Assembly: GCA_963978895.1 (NCBI GenBank)
Contig: OZ022243.1
Span: forward strand, 750,001-814,000
DNA: 64,000 nt
DNA from: Erpobdella octoculata
Lineage: Eukaryota > Annelida > Clitellata > Hirudinida > Erpobdellidae
Direction of reading: 5' to 3'
Shown here piece by piece: positions 62,027-64,000 of the stretch. The notes beneath the pieces are model-generated. The model saw nothing but the letters and a program-made list of their open reading frames with translations, ran no database searches and was not told the origin of the DNA. The number at the start of each line of letters is the position of its first letter. Position 1 is the first letter of the stretch. Position numbers and translations under genes: made by a program.

Positions 62027-62300
62027 AAAAATATAACTTTATGTGCAGCTTCATTGCTTTCTTTTTTTAATCTGCTCTCTCTCTCTCGTTCTCTTTCTCA
62101 CATGGACATATCATTGCTTTGTGTGGCCTTTACTCTGTTTATTACAACTCAATTTTCTTTCTTTCTATTACTTCATTGCTCTCACTTTATTATATTTATC
62201 TGCCGGGTTTTCGGGTCGTTTTTCTTTCCGCACGATTGATTCATCCATCATTGCAATGACATCGAGTTGACGTTTATTAAAACTTCTACTTCTGGGATAT

Positions 62301-62456
62301 GGGATATGACCTCCCATGTTCCCTATGGGATATGACCTCCCATGTTCCCTATGGGATATGACCTCCCATGTTCCCTATGGGATATGACCTCCCATGTTCC
62401 CTATGGGATATGACCTCCCATGTTCCCTATGGGATATGACCTCCCATGTTCCCTGT
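62301..62456. repeat. 26-bp tandem repeat, 6 perfect copies
   Basis: The unit GGGATATGACCTCCCATGTT plus CCCTAT is repeated exactly. It contains complementary GGGA/TCCC segments, so the array can form repeated small hairpins. Confidence 0.95.
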
Positions 62457-62691
62457 GGGAGGTCGCAAGTGTGTTGATTATTTTTATTTACTAATTATTT
62501 TTTTTTTAATTTCCTGGGATTCTGCTTTTCAGTTGTCTTAAAGAAGAAGTTTATTCTTTAAATGATTGATTGATTGGGAAGCTTTGTTTTGAACATTATT
62601 CCTTATTTTATTGGTTTGTCTATTTTTATTTATTTCTCTTCTTTCTTTCTCTCTCTTGTTCTGTTCTGTTATGACTTGACAACATGTGATT

Positions 62692-62693
<2 letters not shown>

Positions 62694-62761
<68 letters not shown>

Positions 62762-62957
62762 CAGCTTTCATTTCTCCCTTTCCTTATCCACATTTGTGTT
62801 ATAATATTTTTTTTTCTTTGAAGATGTTTCTTTTCTGCGATTTTATTTTCAATTAAAGAAACAATTCAAATCCTTGTGTACAGAAATCACATGCACTTGT
62901 ACAACAAACACACGTGTGTAAATAGATTGCATTCACAGTCCTGCTTGAACACTTCTT

Positions 62958-63031
<74 letters not shown>

Positions 63032-63041
63032 GTATATATAT
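62694..63041. repeat. Two (TA)n microsatellites
   Basis: Pure (TA)n runs at about 62,694-62,760 and 62,961-63,041, the latter with a few CA/GT interruptions. Ile-Tyr frames here are artefacts. From 63,041 to 63,616 I see no gene. Confidence 0.95.
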
Positions 63042-63616
63042 AAAACCATATATGGCTATGTATAGCCTTTGCCGGTTGATTGAACTTGCATTCTGTCTGA
63101 TTGACTTGAAGAGAATTACAACAGTTGATTGCTTTCTCTCTCTTTTTTTTATTATTATCTTCAAGAATATGTTCAAGGAGTATTTTTCGTAATAATCACC
63201 AATTTGTTACAGACTCAAACATCGTCGGTCTCCTTTCAAATTTTTTTTTTAACAAACTAAAAATGCAGTGGAATTTTTCTAAGCAAATTAAAGAAACAGT
63301 TGATATTTTAAACAAACCAAAGTGATTCTCAATATGAGTGTAAATATTAAATACATTAAGATCTGTGACAATCTCTTCACATTTTTCATATGAACTATTT
63401 AATTGATAATTAATAAACTGGAACAGAAAATTTAGAAAGCTTGTCGATTTGTTTGACACTTTGAAGCAGATGCAGATTAAAAAAAATTCATAAATTCAAA
63501 AAAGGCACGTTCAAGAAATTCAAGTATAATAGTAATGCTGATGTAGATAGAACTTTAAAAAAAAAATTGTGGATTGAAGTACGAAAAGTGAATCGATCTG
63601 GCAACGAATCAAATTG

Positions 63617-64000
63617 TCAAGGAGTTGAATCAGATTCTTCTTGATCATCTAATGATCTGGTTACGGCTGCTTCGGATTGCTGAAGAATTTCACTGGAACA
63701 AGCATTCAAACCAAGATCTTCAACTCTGGTAGTACTTTCTGTTTCAGCAAAATTACCCGCTATTCCAGCCAATATTTTTGAAAGATTTGCAGTTATTTCT
63801 GGATCATCTAGCAGTTTGTTGACTGGCTGCTTCTGAGAGCTGGAGTGTGGATATTCATAGTTCAAACAAGGCAGAGGGCTGAAACGACTCTCCTCGGTGC
63901 TTAGTTCTTCTTTTTTTCTAAGATCAATCATTGAATTCAGCTTTAGATTTCCACTGCAATCATTGTCTTGAACTGTAGGGAGCTGATACAATGATCGAGC
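63617..64000 (-). CDS. C-terminal part of an unrecognised protein, cut by the window edge
   Basis: A minus-strand frame is open from the right edge to TGA at 63,617-63,619, about 127 codons. Composition is Ser/Glu/Leu/Asp-rich and not low-complexity. It includes KKEELSTEESRFSPLP, LLDDPEITANLSKILAGIAG and an acidic tail DDQEESDSTP. It looks like a disordered C-terminal region of an intracellular regulatory protein. The upstream exon boundary is not determined and I do not recognise the family. Confidence 0.55.
   Translation of the reverse strand, partial: ARSLYQLPTVQDNDCSGNLKLNSMIDLRKKEELSTEESRFSPLPCLNYEYPHSSSQKQPVNKLLDDPEITANLSKILAGIAGNFAETESTTRVEDLGLNACSSEILQQSEAAVTRSLDDQEESDSTP

Overview
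The window is nuclear DNA from an intron-rich metazoan. It carries spliced KH-domain, gelsolin and dynamin genes with GT-AG introns, one nuclear-type tRNA, tRNA-derived SINEs, and hAT- and mariner-type MITEs. Base composition is AT-rich outside exons and short tandem repeats are unusually heavy. The gelsolin homologue has three domains rather than six. Such proteins are known from annelids (earthworm) and some other invertebrates, so a lophotrochozoan, perhaps an annelid or leech, is my best guess; this is inference only.

Layout. Positions 1-28,600 hold no protein gene I can support. This part is a patchwork of satellites (13 x ~110 bp at 1.6-3.0 kb), hexamer arrays (GATGAC and GGTGAT), a ~510-bp (TAAA)n tract, GA/CT tracts and degraded transposons. 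Among them lie a few GC-richer complex islets that could be regulatory elements, and one tRNA-Ala(CGC) at 22,327-22,398 on the minus strand. Positions 28,600-36,134 (minus) hold a complete far-upstream-element-binding-protein (FUBP/KHSRP) homologue: 16 coding exons, 654 aa, four KH domains and C-terminal AWAxYY motifs. Positions 37,586-44,086 (plus) hold a three-domain gelsolin (12 coding exons, 339 aa) behind a TATA box. At 45.2-50.6 kb there is a transposon-rich stretch with two hAT MITEs bounded by recognisable 8-bp target duplications and a mariner-like MITE. Two probable small surface-protein genes lie in it: a single-pass membrane protein (46,001-46,743) and a secreted or anchored protein with furin-like sites (47,657-49,302). 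Positions 51,258-60,785 (plus) hold a complete classical dynamin: 20 coding exons, 842 aa, with GTPase, PH, GED and short proline-rich tail. The right edge (63,617-64,000, minus) holds the C-terminal part of an unrecognised gene.

The most interesting find is in the 854-nt seventh coding intron of the FUBP gene. It contains five divergent paralogous box C/D snoRNA candidates on the host strand. Each has a terminal stem, a C-box-like element and a D box preceded by the same guide, complementary to 18S rRNA just downstream of the 530-loop. Stem covariation in copy 4 supports RNA function. I see no operon-like link between the protein genes. FUBP and gelsolin are divergently oriented with about 1.4 kb between them; the rest are independent transcription units. 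Exon joins were derived by hand from splice consensus, reading phase and family resemblance; no alignment was run.
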